Source of the DNA: a virus
IMG/VR virus record: IMGVR_UViG_3300000553_000145
Span: 1-35,276 of that record
DNA length: 35,276 nucleotides
Reading direction: 5' to 3' (one strand)
The notes beneath the pieces are model-generated. The model saw only the letters and a program-made list of their open reading frames with translations, had not been told where the DNA came from and did no database searches. Shown in pieces: positions 8,651-17,231 of this stretch. How positions within the stretch are numbered: the first letter of the stretch is position 1; the number at the start of each line of letters is the position of its first letter. The position numbers and the translations under genes were made by a program.

Positions 8651-11026
8651 TTATGAATTTAATTTTGCAAATACTGATAAGAATGTATCTAATTGATTTT
8701 CAGTTAATTTACTGTCATCTACGATACGATTCTCTGTAATCAAAGTTTTTGAAGGTTTCTCGTTTGTAAACCTTGCTAAATCTCTAGTTTGCCAGAAACT
8801 CTCAAATTTTTGTACTGTATCAAGAGTTGGAAATAATCTTGCTGATGTAACAATTTCTTTTTGAATATTGTTATCAATTTTTTCCCAAATTGGTTTTAAT
8901 TCTGATGGCATAGCATCTAATAATAAGTCATTAAATGATTTTCTTTTTGGTGAGAGAGCTTCATTCATTATTGCAATGACTTGAGCTTCGCTTGTATATT
9001 TCCCTTCGCTTTCTTTTAACGCGATTTTTACCTTTGTTTTATCTTCATTAGGTAACGCATAATATGCAGCTTTTCTCTTTTCTGTTAAGAAAAACATGAA
9101 ATGTGGTTGATCTTCTTCTGAAGCCTTTCTTTTTTTGGTTTCTAGGATCAAAGTATTTAAATTTTCTTTTAATGAGTTTTGAATTGTGTTTAATTTACTA
9201 ACACCTAATCTAGTAATTTTAGATTCATGTACTTCAACTGGCTCTTCTTGTGTATCTAATTGTACAACAATTAAACCGTTTTGTGGGTTAGTAGCAAGTA
9301 CTTCACCTGTATTATCACCAACAGCAACAGTTTCACCAGGTGTTGGTAATCCATTACCTACGCCTTCACCTTCTGCAGGTGCAGGTTCTTCGGTTGTTGG
9401 TTGTACTGGTTCTTCGGTTGGTAATCCTGGTTGTGGTACTTCTTCACCTTCTGGTGCTTGTTCACCATCAACTGGTTGTGTTTGAACTGGAGCCTGATCA
9501 ACAGGTTGTTCAACTGGTTGTGCTGGTTGTGTTGCACCTTCTGGTTGATCTTCATAATATTGATTAATATCAATATTTTTTACTTCTTCTTCAGTGATGA
9601 ATTCAAAGTTTTCTATAAGTTTACCAGATTTTAATTGTTCGGTTAAAAGTTTAGATCTATCAATAGTTTTATCTAGACTCTCGGCAATATAATTAGTGTA
9701 TGCCATGGAATCATCTAAATTTTCAGCAATATACTCTGAATAAGAAATATTATTATCAACATGTTCAGCAATGTATTCTGAATAAGCGATATTATTATCT
9801 AAGTTTTCAGCAATATATTCTGAATAAACGATTGAATTATCAAGACTTTCAGCTAAATACTCAGAATATTCAATTGAATTATCTAAGTTTTCAGCGATAT
9901 ATTCTGAATAAGCAATCGAATTGTCTAAATTCTCAGCAATATACTCAGAATAATCAATATTCTTGTCAAGATTTTCTGCTAAATATTCTGAATATTTGAT
10001 ATTTTTATCAACATGTTCTGCGATATATTCTGAAAAATCAATATTTTTATCCAAAGTTTCAGCAATGTACTTTCCATAATCAATAGATTTGTCAAGTGTT
10101 TCTGCCAAGTATTCTGAATAACTACCTATTTTTTCAAGATTTTCAGCTAGATAATCATTATGTTTAATTAAATCAGTTGTAGTTTTTTTCAACTCAACGT
10201 TTTCATTAACAACAATCTGAAGTTTTTCAGCCAAATAATCTAAGTATTTGGTCATTTTTGTTTGAGATTCTTGCAATTTCTCATAATAACTGAGCATACT
10301 TTCTAACTTTGTGAGATCAAAATCACCTTTACCCTTAATAGCATCATTAATTGTGGTTTTGAATTTTTCGATTTCCTCTGTTAAATAATTTGAATACTCA
10401 AGCATTTGTTTTTTTGTTACAAAGTCTTCGTTCATTTGAAATAATTCATTAATTTTTGACTCATCAGATATGTCATATATCCTAAAGTTGGCACTTTCAT
10501 GGAAACCTAAACTTTCGTTCAAGGATTTAACTTCCATTCTTGCTGAACTAAAGCCAGGATCAGCAACGGCATCATAAGTAAATAATTTCTTTACAGTTAC
10601 TGTACCATCGGATTCTGTAATGCCTGCAGCACGAGATGATACAAAAATTGGACAACCATCATTTACAAGAGCTTTAGCCTCTTTACCCCAATGGGTATTA
10701 AGCAATCGAATTTCACCCTTTACTACGTTTGTTTCTTTGTAATAAAAAGCCTTTTCAATTGTGTGTGAAACTCTTGATAATGAAGTATCAAAGACATCGG
10801 GATGATCAAATTCACCATATACAACACCCAATTGTTCTTTACGAGTTAATAATTCTTGTAAATGTGGTAAAAACTTTTCAGCAGTATAGATCCTATCATT
10901 TCTATTCTTGATATTAAATTCTGTGAAGGTTCCACCTAGGATGATTGAATCTTTAGCATAAGCAGTAGATTCTTGTAGTGGTTTAAGACCGTCCATGCAA
11001 TGTTCAACAATAAGGACTGGTTTCAT
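8651..11026 (-). CDS. 21: Prohead core protease (T4 gp21 type) fused to a repeat-rich scaffold region
   Basis: 791 residues, far longer than T4 gp21 (about 210). Residues 1-175 are the protease: MKPVLIVEHCMDGL, then GGTFTEFNIKNRNDRIYTAE, GEFDHPD (candidate catalytic His75), GCPIFVSSRAAG (candidate Ser130/131) and TYDAVADPGFS (candidate Asp156), as in the S80 herpes-like serine protease fold. Residues 200-288 are helical and charged. Residues 289-470 hold about twelve 14-residue repeats (YSEYIAENLDNSIA) plus one degenerate unit; two heptads per unit would suit a coiled coil. Residues about 493-560 are a Pro/Gln/Glu linker. The C-terminal ~190 residues (KRKASEEDQPHFMFFLTEKR and onward) are a further folded part, perhaps the scaffold's capsid-binding end. 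T4 places the separate scaffold gp22 between 21 and 23; no separate gp22 is seen here, so this gene probably supplies both. The protease call is firm; the scaffold role is inferred from position and composition. Confidence 0.9.
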   Translation of the reverse strand: MKPVLIVEHCMDGLKPLQESTAYAKDSIILGGTFTEFNIKNRNDRIYTAEKFLPHLQELLTRKEQLGVVYGEFDHPDVFDTSLSRVSHTIEKAFYYKETNVVKGEIRLLNTHWGKEAKALVNDGCPIFVSSRAAGITESDGTVTVKKLFTYDAVADPGFSSARMEVKSLNESLGFHESANFRIYDISDESKINELFQMNEDFVTKKQMLEYSNYLTEEIEKFKTTINDAIKGKGDFDLTKLESMLSYYEKLQESQTKMTKYLDYLAEKLQIVVNENVELKKTTTDLIKHNDYLAENLEKIGSYSEYLAETLDKSIDYGKYIAETLDKNIDFSEYIAEHVDKNIKYSEYLAENLDKNIDYSEYIAENLDNSIAYSEYIAENLDNSIEYSEYLAESLDNSIVYSEYIAENLDNNIAYSEYIAEHVDNNISYSEYIAENLDDSMAYTNYIAESLDKTIDRSKLLTEQLKSGKLIENFEFITEEEVKNIDINQYYEDQPEGATQPAQPVEQPVDQAPVQTQPVDGEQAPEGEEVPQPGLPTEEPVQPTTEEPAPAEGEGVGNGLPTPGETVAVGDNTGEVLATNPQNGLIVVQLDTQEEPVEVHESKITRLGVSKLNTIQNSLKENLNTLILETKKRKASEEDQPHFMFFLTEKRKAAYYALPNEDKTKVKIALKESEGKYTSEAQVIAIMNEALSPKRKSFNDLLLDAMPSELKPIWEKIDNNIQKEIVTSARLFPTLDTVQKFESFWQTRDLARFTNEKPSKTLITENRIVDDSKLTENQLDTFLSVFAKLNS
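9617..10162 (-). repeat. Thirteen in-frame 42-base repeats inside the protease/scaffold gene
   Basis: Tandem 42-base units encoding 14 residues each (consensus Y-S-E-Y-I-A-E-N-L-D-N-S-I-x), residues 289-470 of the gp21-like protein. Third positions vary while the peptide stays constant, so the repeat is held by selection on protein. Each unit contains I-A-E or L-A-E. Confidence 0.9.
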
Positions 11027-11038
11027 ATTTTTAATTTT

Positions 11039-11050
11039 CTTTTATATATA
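11039..11050 (-). promoter_or_regulatory. TATATATAAAAG late-promoter-like element and conserved leader of gp21
   Basis: Minus strand TATATATAAAAG followed by an A-rich leader to the ATG at 11026. The 27-base stretch up to and including the ATG differs at only one position from the leader of the 31549-31824 gene. Confidence 0.5.
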
Positions 11051-11163
11051 ACATAAAAAATATCATTTTTTTCTATTTTTGAATAAATAAAAGGATCTCA
11101 AAAAATGAATAAATTATTGTTGAATTTGACTAAACATGGACATCAAATTTTTATATATACAAT

Positions 11164-12798
11164 ATGATTCTTGATGAAAAACTAGAAATAAAAGTAAATC
11201 CTTCTAACATAAATCATTATAAAATTTTTTATAGCAACATAAGTGTTGGAGATTTAATTTTAGTTGATGTGGAACAATTAACGAAAGGTTCCAAATATGA
11301 AATAAAAATGAGATGTGATAAATGTTATAATGAACTTTATATACCGTATAATTTTTTATACAAAACCGATTCATTACATAATTTTATTTGTAAAAAATGT
11401 AAAAGAAAAAACACCAATCAAAAAAAATATGGAGTAGATAACGTTTTTCAATTAGAAAATATTAAAAATAAATCAAAAGAAACAATAAAAAATCAATACG
11501 GAGTAGATAATGTTTCTCAATCAGATAAAATTAAAAAGAAAAAAATAAACACATTTTTAAAAAAATATGGAGTAGAATGGGGATTATCTTCAGATATAAT
11601 TAAAGAAAAATCAAAAAAAACAATTAACAAAAAATATAATGTTGATAATATATCTAAATTAGACAACATCAAAAGGAAAAAGGAAGAAACATGTTTTAAA
11701 AATCATGGTGTAGATTATATATCTCAGCATGAAAATTTCAAAAAAAATTTAGACAAATTAATTTTAAAAAAATTACAGATAAAATATAAAAATTTATTAG
11801 ATATATCTGGTGACAATTTTACATTTTTTTGTGAAAAATGCGGAAAAGAATTTGAAATTTATAAAAAATCATTTTATACTAGGCATAATCTAAATATTGG
11901 TATATGCACTTTTTGTAATCCAATAGGTTCAGTACATTCGTCTGGTTCAGAAACAATTTTATATGAATTTATTTCAAATAATATAGATAAAGTTTGTATC
12001 AGAAATGTCAAAAATATAATTCATCCTTATGAATTAGATATTTATATTCCAGAATTAAAATTATCATTTGAATTTAATGGTTTATTTTGGCACAACGAGA
12101 ATAATGTTCATAAAAATTATCATTTATATAAAACTGAAAAATGTGAAAAATTAGGAATACAATTAGTACATATTTGGGAAGATGAATGGTTATTTAAACA
12201 AGAAATAATTAAATCTATGATTTTAAATAAATTAAATAAAACTCCTAATAAAATATATGCTAGAAAATGTGAAATTAAAGAAGTATTAGATAATAATTTA
12301 ATTAGAGATTTTTTAAATCAAAATCATATACAAGGTTTTATTGGAACAAAAGTAAAATTAGGTTTATTTTATGAAAACAAATTAGTTTCTTTAATGACTT
12401 TTGGAAATCGTAGAGTTGCAATGGGTAAAAAATCAACTGAAGAATATGAATTATTAAGATTTTGTAATAAATTGAATACTAATGTTATAGGTGGTGCAAG
12501 TAAATTATTCAAATATTTCATAAATAATTATAATCCTAAGAAAATTACGACTTGTGTGGATAGATCGTTCAGTCAGGGTAAATTGTACGAAATTTTAGGA
12601 TTTAGATTACAAAGTAAGACTCAACCAAATTATTATTATATTAAAAATAAAATTAGACAGCACAGATTTAATTTTAGAAAAGATATTTTAGTTAAAGAAG
12701 GATATGATTCAACAAAAACTGAACATGAAATAATGTTAGAAAGAAAAATTTCCAGAATTTATGATTCTGGAAATTTAAAATTTATATTTAATACTTGA
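11164..12798 (+). CDS. Hef-like homing endonuclease with zinc ribbons, KYGV repeats, PD-(D/E)XK core and GNAT-like tail
   Basis: 544 residues starting MILDEKLEIKV, the same opening as three relatives in this window. A CxxC...CxxC ribbon (MRCDKCYNEL...CKKCKRK) is followed by about five repeats of the type KKYGVDNVFQLENIKNKSKE. A second ribbon follows (FFCEKCGKEF...ICTFCNPIGS). The nuclease core at about 290-312 reads ELDIYIPELKLSFEFNGLFW. The C-terminal domain (about 380-500) has KLGLFYENKLVSLMTFGNRR, YELLRFCNKLN, GGASKLFKYF and KITTCVDRSFSQGKLYEILG, a GNAT-like fold common in such phage endonucleases. Closely similar to the 13847-15421 product. It is transcribed against the surrounding late genes, starts 137 bases from the divergent gp21 start and ends 2 bases before the convergent gene's stop. 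A TTATATATACAAT element sits right before its ATG. Confidence 0.8.
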   Translation: MILDEKLEIKVNPSNINHYKIFYSNISVGDLILVDVEQLTKGSKYEIKMRCDKCYNELYIPYNFLYKTDSLHNFICKKCKRKNTNQKKYGVDNVFQLENIKNKSKETIKNQYGVDNVSQSDKIKKKKINTFLKKYGVEWGLSSDIIKEKSKKTINKKYNVDNISKLDNIKRKKEETCFKNHGVDYISQHENFKKNLDKLILKKLQIKYKNLLDISGDNFTFFCEKCGKEFEIYKKSFYTRHNLNIGICTFCNPIGSVHSSGSETILYEFISNNIDKVCIRNVKNIIHPYELDIYIPELKLSFEFNGLFWHNENNVHKNYHLYKTEKCEKLGIQLVHIWEDEWLFKQEIIKSMILNKLNKTPNKIYARKCEIKEVLDNNLIRDFLNQNHIQGFIGTKVKLGLFYENKLVSLMTFGNRRVAMGKKSTEEYELLRFCNKLNTNVIGGASKLFKYFINNYNPKKITTCVDRSFSQGKLYEILGFRLQSKTQPNYYYIKNKIRQHRFNFRKDILVKEGYDSTKTEHEIMLERKISRIYDSGNLKFIFNT

Positions 12799-12800
12799 TA

Positions 12801-13286
12801 TTAAATAGAATCTATAAAATCATCAATATTATCATCCAATTCTTTAGTTTCAATATTTTTAATTTTTTTCTTTACTGACTTTTTTTCTGTTTTTGTTTTT
12901 TCTTTAATTGATTTTAAAACTTTTTGATTTTCTAATTCGGTTTTTTTCAATTCTTCTTCAAAAGAAGAATCTTTAATTTCTTTTAAAGTTCTATCTAATC
13001 TAACATCACCAACACATATTTCACTAACTGTTTCCACAACGTCTTCTAAATTATTAGTAACTGAATCTAATTTATTTTTTTCTGTTTCTTTTATTTTAGA
13101 TTCTAAATATTCAACACTTGGAATATCTTCTGGATAGATAATTCCAGGAATTTTAAGTTTTTCAAGTTGACCATCAATAATCACTTCTAAATAATCATCT
13201 TTTCGTCCTAAATATTTTTCAACTCTAGTAACATCATTTATACCGTTGTGGAATAATATTGCAATTAATCTTTTATCTAATCCCAT
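12801..13286 (-). CDS. Hypothetical protein, charged with coiled-coil-like C-terminal half
   Basis: 161 residues, not recognised. The N-terminal third (MGLDKRLIAILFHNGINDVT, VEKYLGRKDDYLEVIIDGQL) looks globular. The C-terminal half is rich in Lys and Glu with long helical stretches (ELKKTELENQKVLKSIKEK, KKSVKKKIKNIETKELDDN) and ends acidic (NIDDFIDSI). It lies between portal and protease genes, where T4 keeps the small core genes 67 and 68. A small prohead-core protein is therefore possible, but only position and composition support that. A TATATAAA element lies 15-24 bases before its ATG. Confidence 0.65.
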   Translation of the reverse strand: MGLDKRLIAILFHNGINDVTRVEKYLGRKDDYLEVIIDGQLEKLKIPGIIYPEDIPSVEYLESKIKETEKNKLDSVTNNLEDVVETVSEICVGDVRLDRTLKEIKDSSFEEELKKTELENQKVLKSIKEKTKTEKKSVKKKIKNIETKELDDNIDDFIDSI

Positions 13287-13300
13287 ATTAAATTTTTATT

Positions 13301-13310
13301 TTTATATATT
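13301..13310 (-). promoter_or_regulatory. AATATATAAA late-promoter-like element
   Basis: Minus strand AATATATAAA, 15-24 bases before the ATG at 13286. Same class as the elements before gp20, gp21 and gp23. Confidence 0.4.
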
Positions 13311-13323
13311 AAAATAATGTGGT

Positions 13324-13749
13324 TCACAAGTTATATTTTTTAGCATCTATATAATCTTGATATTTTTCATATTCTACCATATAATGATCGTTAATTATAT
13401 TATCAATAAATTTATAAATCATATTTTCTTCGTTATCTTTTAATATAATTTCTCTATAATCTTTTGTTCTTTTCAATAAATCTGAGACAGCATCATCAAT
13501 ATCATCACCGTTATCAATCTGTAAAATATCATATAGTTCTAAAGGACTATTACCTTGCCCACTAGGATAAAAATATTCATCTATAACATCTTCAGCAAAT
13601 TTCTTTATTAATTTATCAATTATAATATCTTTATTTTTAATATTTTCATCTTTAAAAAAATGTTTTAATGATTTTTTAAATTTTTTTATTAAATGATCTG
13701 GAAAATCTATTTCAATTCTTTTTTCAAAAATTTTAAAATTAGTTATCAT
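13324..13749 (-). CDS. Hypothetical protein with F-x-x-F N-terminal motif and C-terminal AKKYNL
   Basis: 141 residues, not recognised. It starts MITNFKIFEKRIEIDFPDHL, which fits loosely the short N-terminal motif seen on several small proteins of this window. The body is acidic and probably helical (LIKKFKKSLKHFFKDENIKN, DDIDDAVSDLLKRTKDYREI). It ends YIDAKKYNL, the same ending as two genes near 32.8 kb. It sits between portal and protease genes with a TATATAA element just upstream. Possibly a virion core component; the function is unknown. Confidence 0.65.
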   Translation of the reverse strand: MITNFKIFEKRIEIDFPDHLIKKFKKSLKHFFKDENIKNKDIIIDKLIKKFAEDVIDEYFYPSGQGNSPLELYDILQIDNGDDIDDAVSDLLKRTKDYREIILKDNEENMIYKFIDNIINDHYMVEYEKYQDYIDAKKYNL

Positions 13750-13846
13750 AAAAATTATATATTTATGTTATATATTAAAATAAAATTTAAAATAATTTTA
13801 GAAGGACAACCATATTTTTTTATATATAATAACAAACAAAAAATTT

Positions 13847-15421
13847 ATGATAATAACAGAAACAATAAAATTAAAAATGAACAGTAAAACGATATCACAT
13901 TATATAGAATTGGGTTATAATGTAAATGTAAATGAAATTTACGATATAAAGGTTAGTGATTTAACAAAAGGAAGTAAAGTAGAAATAGTTGCAAAATGTG
14001 ATATATGCGGCAAAGAAAAAAATGTACCATATAGAGAATATTGTAGAAACACTTCAAAATATGATATTTTTTGTTGCTCAAATAAATGTTCAACCATTAA
14101 GAATAAAAAAACATCATTAGAAAAATATGGAGTAGATCATTTCTCCAAGACAAATGAGTTCATAGAAAAAATGGAATCAACAAATTTTAATAAATTTGGA
14201 TTTGCTTACTATGCACAAACAAAAGAATATAAAGAAATTATAAAAAATAAAAATCTTGATTATAACACAAGAATAATAAAACAAAAAGAAACTTGTTTAG
14301 AAAAATATGGAACTGAGAATTATCACCAATCGGAAGAGTATAAATCTAAAAAAAATAATATAATTAATAAATACAAAACTACAGTAACAAAAAAATTATT
14401 AAAAAAATTTTCAAATTTAATTTCAACTGATAACAAGAATTATAAATTTTTATGTGAAAAGGGACATGAATTTGAATTATCTAGAGAATTATTAAAAAAT
14501 AGGTCTAAATTAACTACTAAAATATGTACAATTTGTAATCCAATAGGTTCCTCCAAATCTGGATATGAAATACAATTATTTGAATTTATATCAAATAATA
14601 TTTCAACAGAAATATTAAAAAATAACAGAACATTTTTAGATAATAAATATGAACTGGACATTTATTTGCCTGAATTGAAATTGGCATTTGAATTTAATGG
14701 TTTATACTGGCATAATGAATTAAATAAAGAAAATAATTATCATTTAGACAAAACTGAATTATGTAAATGTAAAGGTATACAATTAATACACATATGGGAA
14801 GATGATTGGACTTATAAACAAGAAATAATTAAATCTATTATTTTGAATAAATTAAATAAAACACAAAATAAAATTTATGTCAGAAAATGTGAAATTAAAG
14901 AAATATCTGATAATAAAATGGTTAATAAATTTTTGGATGAAAATCATTTACAAGGAAGTATAAATTCATCAATTAAAATTGGATTATTTTTTAATAATGA
15001 ACTATATTCATTAATGACATTTGGAAAACAAAGAATTTCATTAGGACAAAAAAGTATAAAACACACATATGAATTATTAAGATTTTGTAACAAATTAAAT
15101 ACCAATATTGTTGGTGGTGCTTCAAAACTTTTTAATTATTTTCTCAATGTTTATAAACCTGAAAAAATAATTACTTATGCAGATAGAAGTCATTCAAATG
15201 GTGACCTATATTATAAATTAAAATTTAATTTTATTTATAACACAATTCCAAATTATTATTATATTATAGATGGTATAAGACAAAATAGATTCAGTTTCAG
15301 AAAAGATATACTAATTTTAGAAGGATATGATCCATATAAAACTGAACATCAAATAATGACAGAAAGAGGTTATTATAGGATATACGATTCAGGATCAATG
15401 AAATTTGAAATGAACCCTTAA
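13847..15421 (+). CDS. Hef-like homing endonuclease, paralogue of the 11164-12798 gene
   Basis: 524 residues, starting MIITETIKLKMNSKTISHYI. Zinc ribbon (AKCDICGKEKNVPY...CCSNKC), about three KYGV-type repeats (LEKYGVDHFSKTNEFIEKME), a second ribbon (KICTICNPIGSSKSGYEIQL), nuclease core (YELDIYLPELKLAFEFNGLY) and a C-terminal GNAT-like domain (YELLRFCNKLNTNIVGGASK, IITYADRSHSNGDLYYKLKF). Similarity to the 11164 gene is strong from the second ribbon to the end and weaker in the repeats, as expected if the repeats set DNA specificity. It is on the plus strand and its stop overlaps the convergent portal stop by 3 bases. A TTATATATAAT element lies upstream of the ATG. It probably homes near the portal gene; the target is not visible. 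Confidence 0.8.
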   Translation: MIITETIKLKMNSKTISHYIELGYNVNVNEIYDIKVSDLTKGSKVEIVAKCDICGKEKNVPYREYCRNTSKYDIFCCSNKCSTIKNKKTSLEKYGVDHFSKTNEFIEKMESTNFNKFGFAYYAQTKEYKEIIKNKNLDYNTRIIKQKETCLEKYGTENYHQSEEYKSKKNNIINKYKTTVTKKLLKKFSNLISTDNKNYKFLCEKGHEFELSRELLKNRSKLTTKICTICNPIGSSKSGYEIQLFEFISNNISTEILKNNRTFLDNKYELDIYLPELKLAFEFNGLYWHNELNKENNYHLDKTELCKCKGIQLIHIWEDDWTYKQEIIKSIILNKLNKTQNKIYVRKCEIKEISDNKMVNKFLDENHLQGSINSSIKIGLFFNNELYSLMTFGKQRISLGQKSIKHTYELLRFCNKLNTNIVGGASKLFNYFLNVYKPEKIITYADRSHSNGDLYYKLKFNFIYNTIPNYYYIIDGIRQNRFSFRKDILILEGYDPYKTEHQIMTERGYYRIYDSGSMKFEMNP

Positions 15422-17187
15422 AATTCAGATCCTCCTTGACCACCTTGTGCTCCGCCACCTTGTGCTTGTCCACCCTGTGATTGACCTTGTCCACCAGGCA
15501 TTCCACCTTGGGCTTGGCCTCCAGTAGGCATTTCACCTTGTGATCCACCAGGCATCTCACCACCCATTCCACCAGGCATTTCTTCTGGAGAACCCATTCC
15601 ACCACCAGGAGATCCCATTCCACCGCCTCCAGCACCTGATCCAGGTGCTGCAAGTCCACTCATCATTTTAAATTTATTATTTGACTCGATATCCTTATCC
15701 GTGAATTTCATTATATTACGCACAATCCACTCGATGCTCAAATATGGCTTTCCTTCAGCATCTTGTAAGTTGTTGGAGAGTGTTGAAGCGATTTCGGATC
15801 TTTTTGATAGATTATTCAAGAATTTCCATTCTTCGAATAGATCATTAGAGTTAAAAACTATTTTAATATAACTATCAAACAATTTATCGTCTTCTAGTTC
15901 AGGAAAATCCAAAACCATTTGAATCATTAAAGGTTTAACTAATATTTCTTTGAATAATGTTCTTAGTCTATTTATAAAATTTTTATATCTAATTTCATCC
16001 ATTGTGATTGATGCGGTATCGTCATAAAAATTGCCACCACCTTGGTCTTCGTCTAGTCTTGAAAATGGAAGTTTTGATGCTCTCTTTAATGTCTTATAAA
16101 ACCATTGAAGTACTTGATCTTCATTTAAGTCTGCTTGTTGTGGTTGCTCAATTGTCATTTCTGGTGTCCCTTGGTCTGATGTTGGAAACCAATAATCTTT
16201 TGAATGAGGAATTTTAGTTGAGCCATTAATATAAGGTATACCAGTTCTATCATCCCATTCAATATCTTCATGATATTCGCTCATCAATTGTGCAATTTGT
16301 TGTTCTGCTTGTTGTCTTGTCAATCCATTTACAGGAATAACAAATTTTTTATAGATGGATGCCTGATTTAGATTATACATCAATTTTGTAAATTCTAATA
16401 ATTTAAGTTGATTGTAAGGTTTAATTAAACCTTCGACATATGAAGTTTCATCGTAATCGAGATTATTAGAATATGAAATATAAATAATATTTGCATCTAG
16501 TAAAACTCTTCTTAATTGAGGAATATCTGGATTTTGAATCCAAACAACTGTACCTGAACCAGGTTCAGCGGCAACAATTAAGGTTAAAGGATCTAATAAA
16601 TTAAGACTAATAATAGTTTTTTGTTTATCATCATAAACAATTTCAAATGCTAAAAATCCATCAATTAAAAATGTTTTCATATAATTCCAAGCAGTTAAAC
16701 CATCATTAAATCCAAAAGCGTTATAAATTCTTCTAAAATTTTCTTGATATTTAACTCTAATTGATTGATCATAACTATCTGGAATGTCAGTTACTGAACA
16801 AAAATAATTATCATCATTATAATTCACACATTCCTCGGCAATTCTAATAACATAATCTTTAATTTCTTCTTTAATAGCATATTGATGTAAAATTTTTCTT
16901 TTATCTAAATATTTACGATCTAAATATGCGATTGATTTCTTTTCTAAAATTTTAGAAATAATTTTCTTCGTGAATAAATCATACATATTTGTACCGGGTT
17001 CATATAGCAAATTGCTTGTGTCCTGAAACGCACCTATCGCTTGACTATTTTTAACGACCATTTCTTGCTCGTCCATTCCAAAATTACTTAATCGTCTTAA
17101 TAATTTATTACTAAAACTTTTTCCTACATTACCTTTACCGAACTCATACATTGAATTTGGTTGATTATATCTGTTATAAGTTGCCAT
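15418..17187 (-). CDS. 20: Portal vertex protein, T4 gp20 family, with a Gly/Gln/Met-rich C-terminal tail
   Basis: 589 residues; T4 gp20 is 524. Family features seen: YNAFGFNDGLTAWNYMKTFL, GFLAFEIVYDDKQKTIISLN, LDPLTLIVA, SYVEGLIKPYNQLKLLEFT, YRxxRAPERRVF replaced here by NQASIYKKFVIPVNGLTRQQ, ending of the clip/stem region with ITMDEIRYKNFINRLRTLF and ILVKPLMIQMVLDFPELEDD. It forms the dodecameric ring for DNA entry and starts head assembly. After about residue 507 comes an unusual tail of some 80 residues composed of GGMGSP, GEMPGG and GGQAQGG units, ending GGSEF. A TATATAATA element lies 17-25 bases before the ATG. The gene is followed by the convergent endonuclease gene rather than directly by the protease. 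Confidence 0.92.
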   Translation of the reverse strand: MATYNRYNQPNSMYEFGKGNVGKSFSNKLLRRLSNFGMDEQEMVVKNSQAIGAFQDTSNLLYEPGTNMYDLFTKKIISKILEKKSIAYLDRKYLDKRKILHQYAIKEEIKDYVIRIAEECVNYNDDNYFCSVTDIPDSYDQSIRVKYQENFRRIYNAFGFNDGLTAWNYMKTFLIDGFLAFEIVYDDKQKTIISLNLLDPLTLIVAAEPGSGTVVWIQNPDIPQLRRVLLDANIIYISYSNNLDYDETSYVEGLIKPYNQLKLLEFTKLMYNLNQASIYKKFVIPVNGLTRQQAEQQIAQLMSEYHEDIEWDDRTGIPYINGSTKIPHSKDYWFPTSDQGTPEMTIEQPQQADLNEDQVLQWFYKTLKRASKLPFSRLDEDQGGGNFYDDTASITMDEIRYKNFINRLRTLFKEILVKPLMIQMVLDFPELEDDKLFDSYIKIVFNSNDLFEEWKFLNNLSKRSEIASTLSNNLQDAEGKPYLSIEWIVRNIMKFTDKDIESNNKFKMMSGLAAPGSGAGGGGMGSPGGGMGSPEEMPGGMGGEMPGGSQGEMPTGGQAQGGMPGGQGQSQGGQAQGGGAQGGQGGSEF

Positions 17188-17203
17188 TTTTTTGATTAAT
17201 TTT

Positions 17204-17212
17204 TATTATATA
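17204..17212 (-). promoter_or_regulatory. TATATAATA late-promoter-like element before gp20
   Basis: Minus strand TATATAATA, 17-25 bases before the portal ATG at 17187. Same class as before gp21 and gp23. Confidence 0.45.
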
Positions 17213-17231
17213 TTAAAATAAAGAAGCCCTG

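Noticed and set aside
9186-9999. Several open frames of 67-99 codons on both strands inside the gp21-like gene
   Set aside because: They come from the repetitive 42-base units and the Pro/Gln linker read in other frames; their composition is unnatural and the gp21 frame is certain.
9617-10162. Regularly spaced repeats that might look like a CRISPR array
   Set aside because: The units are contiguous 42-base coding repeats with synonymous changes, no spacers, inside a protein gene.
15297-15659. Minus-strand frame with Val/Lys/Glu composition across the portal end
   Set aside because: A frame-shifted shadow of the Gly-rich portal tail that runs into the convergent endonuclease gene.
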